NCBI GenBank assembly: GCA_026724425.1
Contig: JAIUCV010000007.1
Span: 20,737,286 to 20,801,285, forward strand
DNA length: 64,000 bases
Reading direction: 5' to 3'
Source of the DNA: Erythrophleum ivorense
Taxonomy: Eukaryota > Streptophyta > Magnoliopsida > Fabales > Fabaceae
Part shown: positions 12,210 through 22,295 of the stretch, one piece after another
How positions within the stretch are numbered: position 1 is the stretch's first letter
Layout of the letters: the number at the start of each line of letters is the position of its first letter
The notes under the pieces: generated by a model
Database searches by the model: none
The model's input: the letters and a program-made list of their open reading frames with translations, nothing else
What the model was told of the DNA's origin: nothing
Program-made: the position numbers and the translations under genes

Positions 12210-12354
12210 ACACTTCATTTGGATATTTTGGACCAAGCTTGTAGGAACGAGCCCCTCTCTTCCAACCTCTAGCCAATGTAATAGGTGAATATTTAAGTAC
12301 TAAAAACTCCCCATTTCAGGCAACATTGGACTTCCTAATACCCACGCACTCACA
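12210..12354 (-). repeat. Copia element 1, 5' LTR (approximate)
   Basis: Partner of 3472-3627 (shared blocks listed there). On the element strand it starts TGTGAGTGCGTGGG at 12354. No primer-binding site can be recognised at the low-coordinate side, so that end is either deleted or badly diverged. Confidence 0.55.
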
Positions 12355-13190
12355 AAATATTGACGTGGGGAAAATAGAATCTGCTGGAAACATTCCAATG
12401 ATGGTTTCTTCTCGGTCAAGTCGGCTTACGAGAAACTCACAAATGGTTGCTCGGACACTCGCGAAAGCATATAGATGAAGCCTTGAAAGTGGCCTGCTCC
12501 TGAAAAGATACGAAGCTCTTATGGTTATTGGTCCTGGATAAGCTGCACGCGAGCTCTCCGAGGAAGGTGCGGGGGCTTCTTATACTTAGATTCGGAAGTG
12601 TCCATGCACGCGGTGTAAGATTGCATAATAGCCATGGACTTCTGGAAAAGGGTTGTTAAACCAGAGCGTTAGCATTCCTTCTTCACGCTGACGGGACACG
12701 AATGGTTAAAATGGGTCCATCGACATAAAGAGCAGGCGTGCATTGTTCACGGTATTTCTTAGGGGAAACTTTTTGCCTATGCCTGCTGGACCGTTTGGAC
12801 TCACAGGTGCAAGATATGTTTGAAAATGTGGTGCTCAGGAATAACGATATCTACCATAGAAGCGTCTGCATGACCAGAGAAGATACGTATCTTATGGTTG
12901 GTGTCGTTCATAACATAAACCAAAGGGAAGAAAAGTGGGTCAAGTGGCTGCCACCGGACGAGGATTGGATGGAAGTTAGTGTAGATGGTTTAGCTAAGTC
13001 GAACGGCCTTGTGGCTTGTGGTGGAGTGGCTCGTGATAACACAGGGAGTTGGAGAGCGGCGTTCGGGTCTAACCTGGGTTATTGCTTGATCAACACAGCA
13101 GAACTTTGGGGCATCCTCTATGGTCTTCAACTGGCATGGGAGCAGGGATGGAGGAAAGTCACTATGCATGCCGACTCTAGATGCAATGCA
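12355..13190 (+). pseudogene. LINE ORF2 relic: zf-RVT and RNase H domains
   Basis: The C-terminal portion of a plant L1-type ORF2. At 12370-12480 a frame reads ENRICWKHSNDGFFSVKSAY, the start of the zf-RVT domain. After a decayed segment, 12930-13185 encodes an RNase H (RVT_3) N-terminal half with SVDGLAKSN (first catalytic Asp in VDG), GGVARDNTGSWRAAFGSNLG, the AELWG block (conserved Glu) and MHADSR (third acidic residue). The domain ends abruptly at about 13190, where an unrelated gene fragment begins. It probably belongs to the same LINE as 614-3465. Confidence 0.75.
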
Positions 13191-13900
13191 CATTGCATTC
13201 TTCTGCTCCGGCGATTTCATTCCCCGCTGTTTCATTTTCGCCCAAATTCTCCCAAATCCTCCCGCGATTGCCAAACCCTCTATCCCATCCTCCTTCTCTT
13301 AGTTTTTCATTTCCCCTCAGCTCTCTCTTTTCCCCAAACCCTTCATCTCATCTCTTCCTCTCAAACGAAGCTTTTGAATTCGCAGGAATATTTGGGCTCG
13401 TAGCTCGCTCTTCTTGGTACAGAAGAAGATACTCTCCGTCGTACACAGCTGCGGAAGCCGAAGGGATCGAATCCGCTCACCCTATTCCAGTTCTCACACT
13501 CGCACCAGGTTTTCTTTCTATCTCTTTCTGCTCAACTTGTAGTCCAAAGTTGTGTGCTCAATCCTATTACTTTAACGTCAGAACCAAAAACAAAACGCTA
13601 GAAAAGTTTGTGAGTACTGAAGCTATAGCATAGACTTGAGATGTGATACGGACCACTGAATTTGATGTTTGCAAATCTCAAAACAGGAGCTTGATGCCTA
13701 AGAATTGGGAAAAGCATTATATTAAATTATAGTCAAACGTTATTGCAGATTGTGAATCTTTTCCTTTCAATTTTGTGATCAAGTAGGAGCCTCTCATTGT
13801 CTCCTTTACCTAAATACCGCAGTCCAAGCCCTGTTTCAAGTGAGCACAAAACTACCTCTGACAAACTGAAAAAAGAGGAAGAAGAAAAGAAAAGGTAAGA
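13190..13900 (+). pseudogene. ARGLU1-like gene fragment (5' exons)
   Basis: C/T-rich 5'-UTR-like sequence (13200-13390) leads into ARSSWYRRRYSPSY (13403-13444) and, after a one-base frame change, SRRDRIRSPYSSSHTRTR up to a GT at 13509. A second exon (13787-13895, preceded by AG, followed by GTAAG) encodes SLSLSPLPKYRSPSPVSSEH and a TTSDKLKKEEEEKK tail. This order (Arg/Ser-rich start, SPxPK..SPSP, then KL+KEEEEKKR) matches my recollection of plant arginine/glutamate-rich (ARGLU1-like) splicing proteins. The expected initiator Met is GTA (13400-13402) and the long coiled-coil C-terminus is absent. Introns are retained, so this is not a processed copy. No function is expected. Confidence 0.55.
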
Positions 13901-14150
13901 TTTTTATTCTTGCGCCATTTTCTGATCTCTTTTCACGGGAACGCATATCACGCCTTTGAGACTTTATAATTTATCTACTCAACCTAGGTTTGGTTAATGA
14001 AAGGCATATATGTTCATCATAGACATGAATCTCGCATGAATAGGCGGAATTGTGTATCTTCTGTTGTTTTATCATAAAACTTACTGATTTGAAGTCTGAA
14101 ATATGTTCAACTATACGTACATCTCTTATCAACCCAACAATGTTCGTATT
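13901..14150. other. Intron-like remnant, no feature
   Basis: T-rich sequence after the GTAAG donor at 13896 that looks like the start of the next intron of the ARGLU1-like fragment. I see no further exon before the LINE-derived segment. Confidence 0.4.
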
Positions 14151-14260
14151 ATCATATATTGCTATTGGGCTCTATGGCTTGCTCGAAATGAGCTCATCCC
14201 TTTGCCAAAGGCAGAGCCCATAGGATGGTTTAAATTGAACGCGGACGGTTCTGCAACTAC
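14151..14260 (+). pseudogene. LINE-2 RNase H relic, part 1
   Basis: One frame reads YCYWALWLARNELIP and then GWFKLNADGSATT, the linker and first beta strand of a LINE/RVT_3 RNase H (catalytic Asp in NADGS). It is cut at 14260 by the Copia element 2 insertion, and the next residues appear after 19386. It is a different copy from the RNase H at 12930-13185. Confidence 0.65.
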
Positions 14261-14457
14261 TGTTGGAGTAGTTTGAAAAAATTAAAAGGACAAAGTCCCA
14301 TATTGGATGGAGACAACAACCCATAAGCCTATATAAGAAGGAAGATATAATACATGTCAAATAGTACTTTGAATGATAAAGTAGATTTAAATATTAATTA
14401 TATAATTAATATTTAAACACCTAACATTTAGCGTGTTCGTGAGCATTGGATCAAAAG
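14261..14457 (+). repeat. Copia element 2, truncated 5' LTR
   Basis: Aligns to 18745-18956: GAGTAGTTTGAAAAAA, the TATA-like CCTATATAAGAAGG block and GAGC(A/G)TTGGATCAAAA. After TCAAAA (14456) the two copies diverge. Compared with the right LTR, about 430 bp of its 3' part is missing. Confidence 0.8.
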
Positions 14458-14459
14458 AC

Positions 14460-15763
14460 GAGATCAGAGGATGAGGTTCTATGTCGTGGCCATATCCTGA
14501 ACACACTATCCAACCGGCTGTATGACCTGTACTCATCCATGACATCTCCAAAAGAGATTTGGGACCCACTAAAAGCCAAATACAATACAAAAAGCAAGGA
14601 ACAGATAAGTTTTTAATTATGCAATATTTTGACTACAAATTACAAGATGCTGTTAACCTTTTAGATTAAGTCCATGATCTGTAGATTATATTTCAAAACT
14701 GAAAGACATAAAGGTTGACATTCTAGAATTTGTGCAAGTGGGTGCCATTATTACCAAATTACCCCTAAGCTGGCATGATTACAAAAAAAAATTACTACAC
14801 ACCATAGAAAGCTTTACTTTAGATCAAATTCTGAAACATTTAAGGATTCAACAGGAAACCCGAGTTTTACAAAAGAAGCATTCAGAATCTGAATCTAAAG
14901 TGAATTATGTGGCTGTTGTAGGGAATAAGAACCAAAATTTTTCTGGGAGCAATTACAGCAAAAGGAAGAACCCAGATTCTTCTGCCTTTAATCCGGGAAA
15001 GCAATTCAAGACCTTAAAGTCTTGCTTTGTTTGTGGAAAGAAGGGACATTTAAAGAAAGATTGTAGATACAAGAAAAGGGCAAAGAACGAAAATGCTAAT
15101 AGTGCAAATATGGTGGATACAGAATTTACTGAAGTAATTGCCATGGTTGATGATTTGCACATTAGTACTGTTTCTGAGGTGAACATGGCAGCTATTGCAA
15201 AGTCATTTGACTGGTGGTATGATTTTGGCGCAACGATTCATGTCTGTCATGACAAGAATCAGTTCAAGAATTATGAAATTGCTGAACAAGGACAACATGT
15301 CATTGTAGGCAATGGTAATACAACAGGTGTACTTGGAAAAGGCAGTGTGGAATTGCAATTCACCTCTGAAAAAAAGCTAATTTTGCATAACGTTCTTTAT
15401 GTTCTAGATATGAAGAAGAATCTTGTTTTTACAAGTGTGATGTCTCCTAAAGGGTTAAAAGCTATTATAGAATCTGATAAGATTATTGTCTCTAAGAATG
15501 GGGTGTTTGTGGACAAGGGCTATGCTTGTGATGGAATGTTCAAATTAAGCATAAATAAGAATTATTTAGTTTCTATTTACATGCTTGACCATTCTTTTTC
15601 TTTGTGGCATGATAGATTAGGACATGTTAATTATAAAACAATGAATTATATGACTAAAAATGGTTTAATTTCATGCCAAAATAATAAGGATAAAAAATGC
15701 GAAATTTGTGTGCAAGCTAAAATGGTTAAGAAACCTTTTCCTTCTGTTAGTAGAAGTTCATAA
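14460..15763 (+). pseudogene. Copia element 2: gag, protease and GAG-pre-integrase part
   Basis: The frame enters gag in mid-domain (NTLSNRLYDL-like and SSMTSPKEIWDPLKAKYN read through stops and shifts at 14490-14585). A 343-codon open stretch runs from 14732 to 15763. It has the gag C-terminus, a perfect CCHC knuckle (CFVCGKKGHLKKDC, 15024-15065), a protease active site altered to DFGATIH (Asp at 15221-15223, with Phe where Ser/Thr is required) and the integrase zinc finger (HDRLGH...CEICVQAK, 15609-15720). An in-frame TAA at 15761 separates it from the integrase core. Confidence 0.85.
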
Positions 15764-18231
15764 AATTTAGAACTTGTACATTCTGACATTTGTGAATTGA
15801 ACAGCATTTTAACAAGAGGAGGAAATAGATATTTCATAACCTTTATAGATAATTTTTCAAGATTTACTCATGTTTATTTAATGAAAACAAAAGACCAAGC
15901 TTTTGAAATGTTTTTAAATTATAAGTATGTTATTGAAAATAAAAAAGGAAAGAAAATTAAAAATTTAAGGAGTGATAGAGGAGAAGAATACTTCTTTACA
16001 GAATTTACAAATTTTTGCGAAAATAATGGGATAATTCACCAAACAAGTGCTCCTTATACACCTCAACAAAATGGCTTAGCAAAAAGAAAAAAAAGAACTT
16101 TAGTAGAAATGGTAAATGCAATGATTTTGAATGCAAAAGCTCATGAACTTGTGGGGAGAAGCTTTGTTAACTGCTAACCATATTTTGAATAGAGTTTTTT
16201 CAAAACCAATAAATTGTACTTCTTATGAATTGTGGAAAGATAGAAAACCAAATCTAAATTATCTTAGAATTTAGGGATGTCTTGCATTTTATAGAATTCC
16301 CGAACATAAAAGAACTAAATTATGACCAAGAGCTTTAAAAAGCATTTTTGTGGGATATGCAGAAAATTCAAAAGCATATAGACTCTTGGATATTAATTCT
16401 AATGTAATTGTGGAATCAAGATATGTGACATTTTTTGAAAATAAATTTATTACAGATTCTATACCAACAAAATTGTTTTCAAGTCATGAAGATAATGAAT
16501 CTTCATTTGTTAGAAATGGATTAGAAGAGTCTCAATTAGAAATTGAACCAAGGAAGGGTCAAAGAGTTAGAAAAGAAAAACATTTAGATTCTGATTTCAT
16601 TAATAGTCAATCGATTGTTTTTCTAGTAGAAGGTGATAAGAATATTATGATAAGACAAATTCCTATTGTTTTAAATGTTGAATAAGATCCTAAAACATAT
16701 ACAGAAGTGATAATGTCTTGATATTCTAGTTTCTAGAAAGAAGCAATTAATGATAAAATGGAATCTTTATTGTCTAACAAAACTTGGGAATTGGTTGATT
16801 TACTTGAAGGGTCTAAATCTATTGGTTGCAAATAGATTTTTGGATGTAAATATAATACTCATGGATCTATACAAACTTTTAAAGCAAGACTGGTTGCTAA
16901 AGGATTTAAACAAAAGGAAGGAATTGATTATTTTGATACATATACACCTGTTGCTAGAGTAACTTCTATTAGAGTTTTGTTTGCTTTGGCATCAATCAAT
17001 AATTTGTTTGTGCATCAAATAGATGTTAAAACTGCATTTTTAAATGGAGACTTGCAAGAAGAAGTTTATATAGAACAACTAGAAGGGTTTGTACTTCCTA
17101 GAAATGAAAAGAAAGTTTGTAAACTGATTAAGTCATTGTATGGTTTAAAATAAGCACTAAAACAATGGCATGAAAAGTTTGATTCTGTTGTTCTATCTTA
17201 TGGTTTTAGTCATAATAGTGCAAACAAGTGTGTCTATTTGAAATTCACTAATGAATATGGTGTCATTATCTGTTTGTATGTGGATGACATGTTAATCTTT
17301 GGTACTAATATGATTGCTATAAATGAAACTAAGTTTCTATTCTCACAATTTAAAATGAAAGATCTTGGAGAGGTAGATACTATCTTAAGGATTAAAGTTA
17401 AGAAACATAGTGAGGGTTTTTCTCTTAATCAATCTCACTATGTTAAGAAAATTTTAGATAAATTTCAGCATTTAAATGTAAAAGAAGCAAATACTCCTTA
17501 TGATTCTTCACATAGTTTAAATGAGAATGACAATAGGGCAGTAGCACAATTAGAATATGCAAGTGTCTTGGAAGTTTGATGTATGCAATGTATTGTACTA
17601 GACCTGATATAACTTTTGTAATTTGTAAACTTTCAAGATTTACAAGTAATCCAGGTACAAAACATTGGAAAACAATTACAAGAGTCCTAGGATACCTAAA
17701 GAAAACAATCAATCTAGGATTGTTTTACAACAATTTTCCAACAGTGTTGGAAGGATATACTGATGCTAGTTGGATAACTGATGTAAGTGATAATAAATCA
17801 ACTTCAGGGTGGATATTTACCATGGCAGGAGGAGCCATCTCCTGGGCATCAAAGAAACAGACTTGTATAAGTCATTCTACGATGGAATCAGAGTTTGTTG
17901 CCTTAACATCTGCATGCAAAGAGGGAGAGTGGCTAAGGAACTTGTTATTGAAAATAAAGTTGTGGCCACAGCCAATGCCAACCATATCTTTACATTGTGA
18001 CAGTGACGTTACTATGTCTAGGGCTTTAATAAAGTTTACAATGGTAAATCTAGACATATAAGTCTAAGGCATGAGTATGTCAGGCTACTGATCTTTGATG
18101 GAATTATAATAATTCAGTATGTGAAAACAAGTGAAAACTTGGCCTTTCCTTTTACAAAAGGACTCAATAAAGAGTTAGTTAACAAAACATCCAAAGGAAT
18201 GGAATTGAAACCCCTTAGCATCAATCACTAG
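15764..18231 (+). pseudogene. Copia element 2: integrase core, RT and RNase H
   Basis: Landmarks in order are SDICELNSI (first integrase Asp, 15784), LRSDRGEEY (second Asp, 15965-15991), the APYTPQQNGLAKRKKRT block near 16050-16100 (conserved Glu replaced by Lys in AKRKKRT), and a frame change near 16165. RT follows with FKARLVAKGFKQKEG (16881-16925), QIDVKTAFLNGDLQEEVY (about 17019-17072) and the catalytic YVDDM (GAT GAC 17283-17288). A second frame change at about 17575 precedes RNase H (GYTDASW; SHSTMESEFVAL, about 17870-17910), and a third near 18030 precedes the end at TAG 18229. At least six stops or shifts; inactive. Confidence 0.85.
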
Positions 18232-18744
18232 TCATAGAAACCCAACCTTTAACTGGACCAAATCTTATTTAGAGGTTCAATGGGTAAAAACAAGTTATTG
18301 ATAAGTGACTGGGCACTAGAGAAATTGTATAACCATTCCAGGTCTAGTGCATATATGAGAACTTCAAGGTGAGTCAAACTCTTAATGAATCCAAGGAAAC
18401 CTAAAAAGCTTAAAGGAAATTCACCTATGTGAACATAAAGAGTGGTGCTGCTCTTATAAGAATTTGAGGGTAATTCTTGAAATGTTCATGAAAAGTCTAG
18501 GATGAGTACATGGCCATTAAAGTGCGGAGATTAAATACGTGTAGTACAAATAAATATAAGGATATGTGTGTGGTATTTCCTATATTGACACTAGAATTGG
18601 GGTTCAATGCACTCAAGCAACCATCAATTTGTTAATACTTTGAAGTGCCTACACTAATAATAGGTTCAAGTTGAAAGACACCTATTTTATGCATATTCTT
18701 ATGAATTAGAGAGGATACTTAGTTTTTTAAACTAAGTGGGGGAT
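18232..18744 (+). other. Copia element 2: 3' untranslated segment and polypurine tract
   Basis: Noncoding sequence between the pol stop (18231) and the right LTR, typical of this Copia group, ending in AAGTGGGGGAT (18734-18744), the plus-strand primer site. Confidence 0.7.
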
Positions 18745-19386
18745 TGTTAGAGTAGTTTGAAAAAACTAAAAGGACAAAGTCTCACATTGAATAGAGATAA
18801 CAACCTATAAGCCTATATAAGAAGGGAGATATAACACATGTCAAATAGTATTTTGAAGGATAAAGTAGATTTAAATATTAATTATATAATTAATATTTAA
18901 ACACTTAACACTTAGCACTTGGCATTTGGCGCGTTCATGAGCGTTGGATCAAAACAGATCTAATGGTGTGTATCTAGTCAAATTTCTTTTATAAAAAAAA
19001 ACTTTCAATTTAATGTATATACGTTTTTATCTTCAAAATTAGAAATTGATTTCAGTTTAATTACCAACGTTTAGAAATAAATGTTTTCTTTAATCACAAT
19101 TAAAAATTCAGTTTCATACTCCTTAGATAAAAAGGAGGCAGACCAGAGATAAAATACACAAAACATTACATCTCTCTTCTCTCAAAAATACTCTTTGTTT
19201 TTGTTCTGCATATAAAGAGATATCTGTAGTTGCTGATAACTATCTCTGATGCTTAGGATAAATTCTAGGGGTGGTTTTCTGAAACCTAAAAGTAAACTAG
19301 TGAGGGCGAATAACACCTTAAGGATAGTGTGTTGTCATACGTTTCTGAGCACTAACCAATCCATTTTCTACATACAAATTTCAACA
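18745..19386 (+). repeat. Copia element 2, complete 3' LTR
   Basis: TGTTAGAGTAG...TTCAACA, 642 bp. A TATA box lies at about 18811-18817 (CCTATATAAGAAGG), followed by a short AT-rich palindrome (ATTAATTATATAATTAAT, 18880-18897). The right end is fixed by the ACTAC target duplication. A 65-codon open stretch crosses the end of the LTR (19249-19446) and is not a gene. Confidence 0.85.
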
Positions 19387-19475
19387 ACTACAAATCTAGG
19401 TATTTCGGGAGCAACTGGCTTAATCTGGGATCATGTGAGACATTAATCGATTGCTAGTCTTTCGGCAAAAATATG
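19387..19475 (+). pseudogene. LINE-2 RNase H relic, part 2
   Basis: Between the Copia element 2 and Gypsy insertions one frame reads TTNLGISGATGLIWDH, matching the GxxGAGGLIRDH block that follows the first RNase H strand in plant LINEs. It links 14151-14260 to 29622 onward. Confidence 0.6.
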
Positions 19476-20430
19476 TGTAACAACCGAAAAAAAATTAAAA
19501 ATATTTTAAGTTCTGAAATTTTCTAAGTCTGCTAGCTATAGTGAGAAATGGTCTAGCTATAGTGAATGTACCTATTCGCTATAGCGAGAAAGGGTCTAAC
19601 TATAGCAAGAATGCCTTTTTGCTATAGCGAAAATGTTTCTAGCTATAGCGAGTGTGGGCATCCTATACAAAAATTAGGGAGTTGCTCGCCGTAGTGCGTG
19701 TCATAGCAAAAGCAGGGGTCTGGGACTGATACGTGCTCGCCGTAGCGAGGAAGAGAATTTGACTTCTTAAAGCGTCCAAATTCATTCTTTTCCTTTAAAC
19801 AGACCTAAGCTTCATCCAAACCAAAGAAAAGGCTTGAGAGAGAGAGGGAAACTAGGAGAAACTAAGAGAGAAGGAAGGAAAGCTAAGGAAGAAAGGTTAC
19901 CTTTAAAGCTCTTCATGCTTCTTCTTGATTCTATTCTTCTCCTTCTAAGGTTTCTTTCCATGGGTTGTTGAGTAAGAAAGCTCTATTCTAGTCAAGAATG
20001 AGCAAGAAACTCATGTATCTTCACTTCTTCTTTGCTTTCTTTCTTGAGAGTTTGAGAGAGGAAGGAGAGTTAGTGGAAGTCTAGAGAGAGAGACCCCTAG
20101 TGTTTTATACTTTGTAGGGTTTGCTCTGAAGAAACCCTCAGCTTGTGAATAATTGTTGATGAGAGAGTAATTCTATGCTCTTTGTTGTGTCTAGGCTCAA
20201 AAGAAGAAACTCCATCTAGTTGTGATTGTGAAATCAAGAAGAGAGAAGAGAAATTGAAAGGAAAGGCTTATGTTAGCCGATAAGGTAGGTCTCCACTCTT
20301 TCTTGTTGCATTCTTAGATATATATAGTCATTGTATGCTTGTGTAAATGCTTGTTATGTGAGACATGCCATATGTTATTACCTTGATGCATTGGTACCAA
20401 TATGCTTGTGTTTTAAGATGTAAAAATTGC

Positions 20431-20552
20431 TCGGGTAAGGTAGTGCCGAAAGTCCCTTGAGACGGGTGAGGTGGAGCTAAAAGTCCCTAAACCAAGGGTG
20501 AGGCTAATTCAAAAGTCCCAAAACTCAGGTGAGGCTAGACCAAAAGTCCCTA
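20431..20552. repeat. Tandem repeat block in Gypsy F 5' LTR
   Basis: About four imperfect units of roughly 30 bp, each with GGTGAGG followed by a variable stretch and (A)AAAGTCCC. The same block occurs in the other LTR (27917-28037) and, on the opposite strand, in solo LTR D (48577-48760) and degraded in E (54425-54575). Confidence 0.8.
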
Positions 20553-20677
20553 GAGCTTATTCTTGGCATTGATACAAAACCATAGCATGAAAAGCATATG
20601 TTGTGTAATTGTGAATGGTTTGCATGCTTTGACTTATTTATATGCCTTGATTGCTTCCTTGAATGAGTATGAGCTAT

Positions 20678-20696
20678 TGAGATTCCCTGAATCTCA
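20678..20696. other. LTR stem-loop, Gypsy F 5' LTR
   Basis: TGAGATTC, loop CCT, GAATCTCA: a perfect 8-bp inverted repeat. Identical arms with different loops occur in LTRs D and E. Function unknown. Confidence 0.75.
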
Positions 20697-22134
20697 CCCC
20701 CTTCCCTCTCCCATCTCATATGATCCAGGTGGAACTCAAGAGCCTAAGAGTGGAGGCCATGAGGCATAGAAGGCCTTTGTACTGTCACTTTTGCACACTC
20801 ACACATAGTTTGATGTATAGGAAAGCTAAAGTGCTTATGTATACATATTCTTTTTGAGATATAAATATTTGAGCAAGTATAGAAATATGTATAAATGATG
20901 TATGAACTATGTAGAGAGCCAAAGTAAGGAAAATGTGGAATTTGGCCCTTTTGTGGATTGTATGCCATATTGCATTTTGGCTCGTAGTATAGTGAATTTG
21001 AAATGTATGATGATTTGGATTACTTGGGCATTTCATATATGCTATGTTTATACTTTAAAACTTGCCCAAGAGGTGCTAGAACATGTGGGAGGCCATTTAG
21101 ACCTACTTGGAATCATTTTGGATGCCAAAACTGCCAAATTTGTGAGCTCCATCAAAGTATGACCAAATGAGCTCTTCTTGATATGAAATTTGGCATGCCT
21201 CTAGAGTCTAGTGAGAGCTTCCCGAGAAGCTAAAATGGGTAATATTTGACGGTCTAAGAAATATTTGGTGAATTGTTGAAGTTGGAGAATTTTTTGGTTT
21301 TGGTTATTGTACTGTGCAACTAAGTCTGAAAATGAATCTGTGTCATTTATGGACCAAATAGTGTCCGTTTGTCATGAAATTTTATGGAGATAAACTAGAT
21401 ATCCACAGTGATCTATTTCAATTAGAAGCACCTCAATCGGAGGTCTGTAGAGGGAGAAAGAACTCTTTAAAGTTCTGTATTAGCATTAGGGAAGCCATCA
21501 GACCTTTGTTACTATTGCATCCATTTTCGAGGTCCATGGGCTACTGAAATCATCTAAACTTATTTTTCTCCTCTAGTTAGTATCTGTATCTTTCGAAATT
21601 GATATAGTTTTCCTAGATTTGATTTTTTTGGAATTAGTTACGAATTTTCAAAGTTCATAATAGCAAGTTGCACCAGTACCAGGGACAGCCAGACATCTAT
21701 CTCTTTTTCGATGTCAAACATGGTCCAAATACTGAGATTGTGGTTGATAATTTTTAGTGTGAATTTAACATCTAGAGCTTTCTAGAGAGCTATGGTTTGC
21801 TTGATTCTCATTTTTCTAGAATTAGTTATGATTTTCTAAAGTTAAAGCTAAAAATCTGACTTTTGGGCTCATTTGAGAAATTGCATTTTCTTGGTTTTTA
21901 GCTTCATATCCGTAGTTTTATGAGTTTTTTGATGTTATGTACAAGTTGTATAAATGGAGTTTGAGTGGAGTATGTGATTGATGGGTTCACGGGACCCATG
22001 GGGCAAAATATGAGCGTTTAAACCCCGTTTTATAGCATGAAAATGCCACAGTTTATACTTGTTCTTTAGAAATTATATGGAATCAAGCCTTGAGGGAGCT
22101 TAGTTGGAGTTAAGTCATTATGGTGTTACATTTT

Positions 22135-22146
22135 TGGTATAAGAGC
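22135..22146 (+). other. Primer-binding site of Gypsy F
   Basis: TGGTATAAGAGC starts four bases after the LTR end. It differs at one position from TGGTATCAGAGC, the complement of the plant initiator tRNA-Met 3' end that primes minus-strand synthesis in many plant LTR elements. Confidence 0.85.
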
Positions 22147-22295
22147 AAAGGTTTAGGCACTTTTGCTTGGTGTTGGGCTCTTGAATGGTGTGAGTTGCTT
22201 GTGTTTAGTGTGAATTGTCATGGAAGTGGTAGCATCCATATGCATCTGTTCTTATGCTATAGTTACGAACTGAGGATTGCTAATTCTTTTCAGGT

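Larger units (their letters stand above)
3472..12354 (-). mobile_element. Copia element 1: decayed LTR retrotransposon with two internal solo LTRs
   Basis: A Ty1/Copia element on the minus strand, recognised from gag (UBN2), protease, integrase, RT and RNase H relics read from high to low coordinates and from related terminal segments at 3472-3627 and about 12210-12354. Solo LTRs at 6153-9019 and 9673-10798 lie inside it. Without them the element is about 4.9 kb, typical of Copia. Many stops plus a protease-to-integrase deletion make it non-functional. It splits a LINE: LINE sequence lies on both sides but about 1.3 kb of LINE is missing, and no target duplication is recognisable. Confidence 0.75.
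14261..19386 (+). mobile_element. Copia element 2 (5.1 kb, target duplication ACTAC)
   Basis: A plus-strand Ty1/Copia retrotransposon bounded by ACTAC direct repeats (14256-14260 and 19387-19391). The left LTR starts TGTTGGAGTAG and the right LTR TGTTAGAGTAG, directly after a polypurine tract AAGTGGGGGAT (18734-18744). The right LTR (18745-19386, 642 bp, ending CAACA) is complete, but similarity in the left LTR stops after about 198 bp and gag sequence follows at once: a deletion removed the rest of the 5' LTR, the primer-binding site and the gag start. The pol frames contain stops and shifts. Non-autonomous now. Confidence 0.88.
19476..22130 (+). repeat. Gypsy F 5' LTR
   Basis: TGTAACAACC...GGTGTTACA, 2655 bp. 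Internal parts in order: an array of CTCGC/GCGAG palindromic words (19531-19751), GA-rich leader-like sequence (19830-20110), tandem repeats of a GGTGAGGC..AAAAGTCCC unit (20431-20552), a stem-loop (20678-20696), and a segment near 21380-21470 conserved in LTRs D and E. The open stretches seen here on both strands are accidental. Confidence 0.93.

Noticed and set aside
12738..13403. 221-codon open frame as a single host gene
   Set aside because: Its first part is LINE RNase H and its end is the C/T-rich leader of an ARGLU1-like fragment in the wrong frame; it is a chance fusion.
20525..21162. Open frames on both strands in the Gypsy F 5' LTR (and the copies at 28048-28506)
   Set aside because: They lie in LTR sequence, are not conserved in frame between the two LTRs and have no domain.
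22120..22295. Upstream ATG at 22120 as the gag start
   Set aside because: It begins inside the LTR and reads through the primer-binding site; the ATG at 22296 with the MVATRWGRGRGRP start fits the family.
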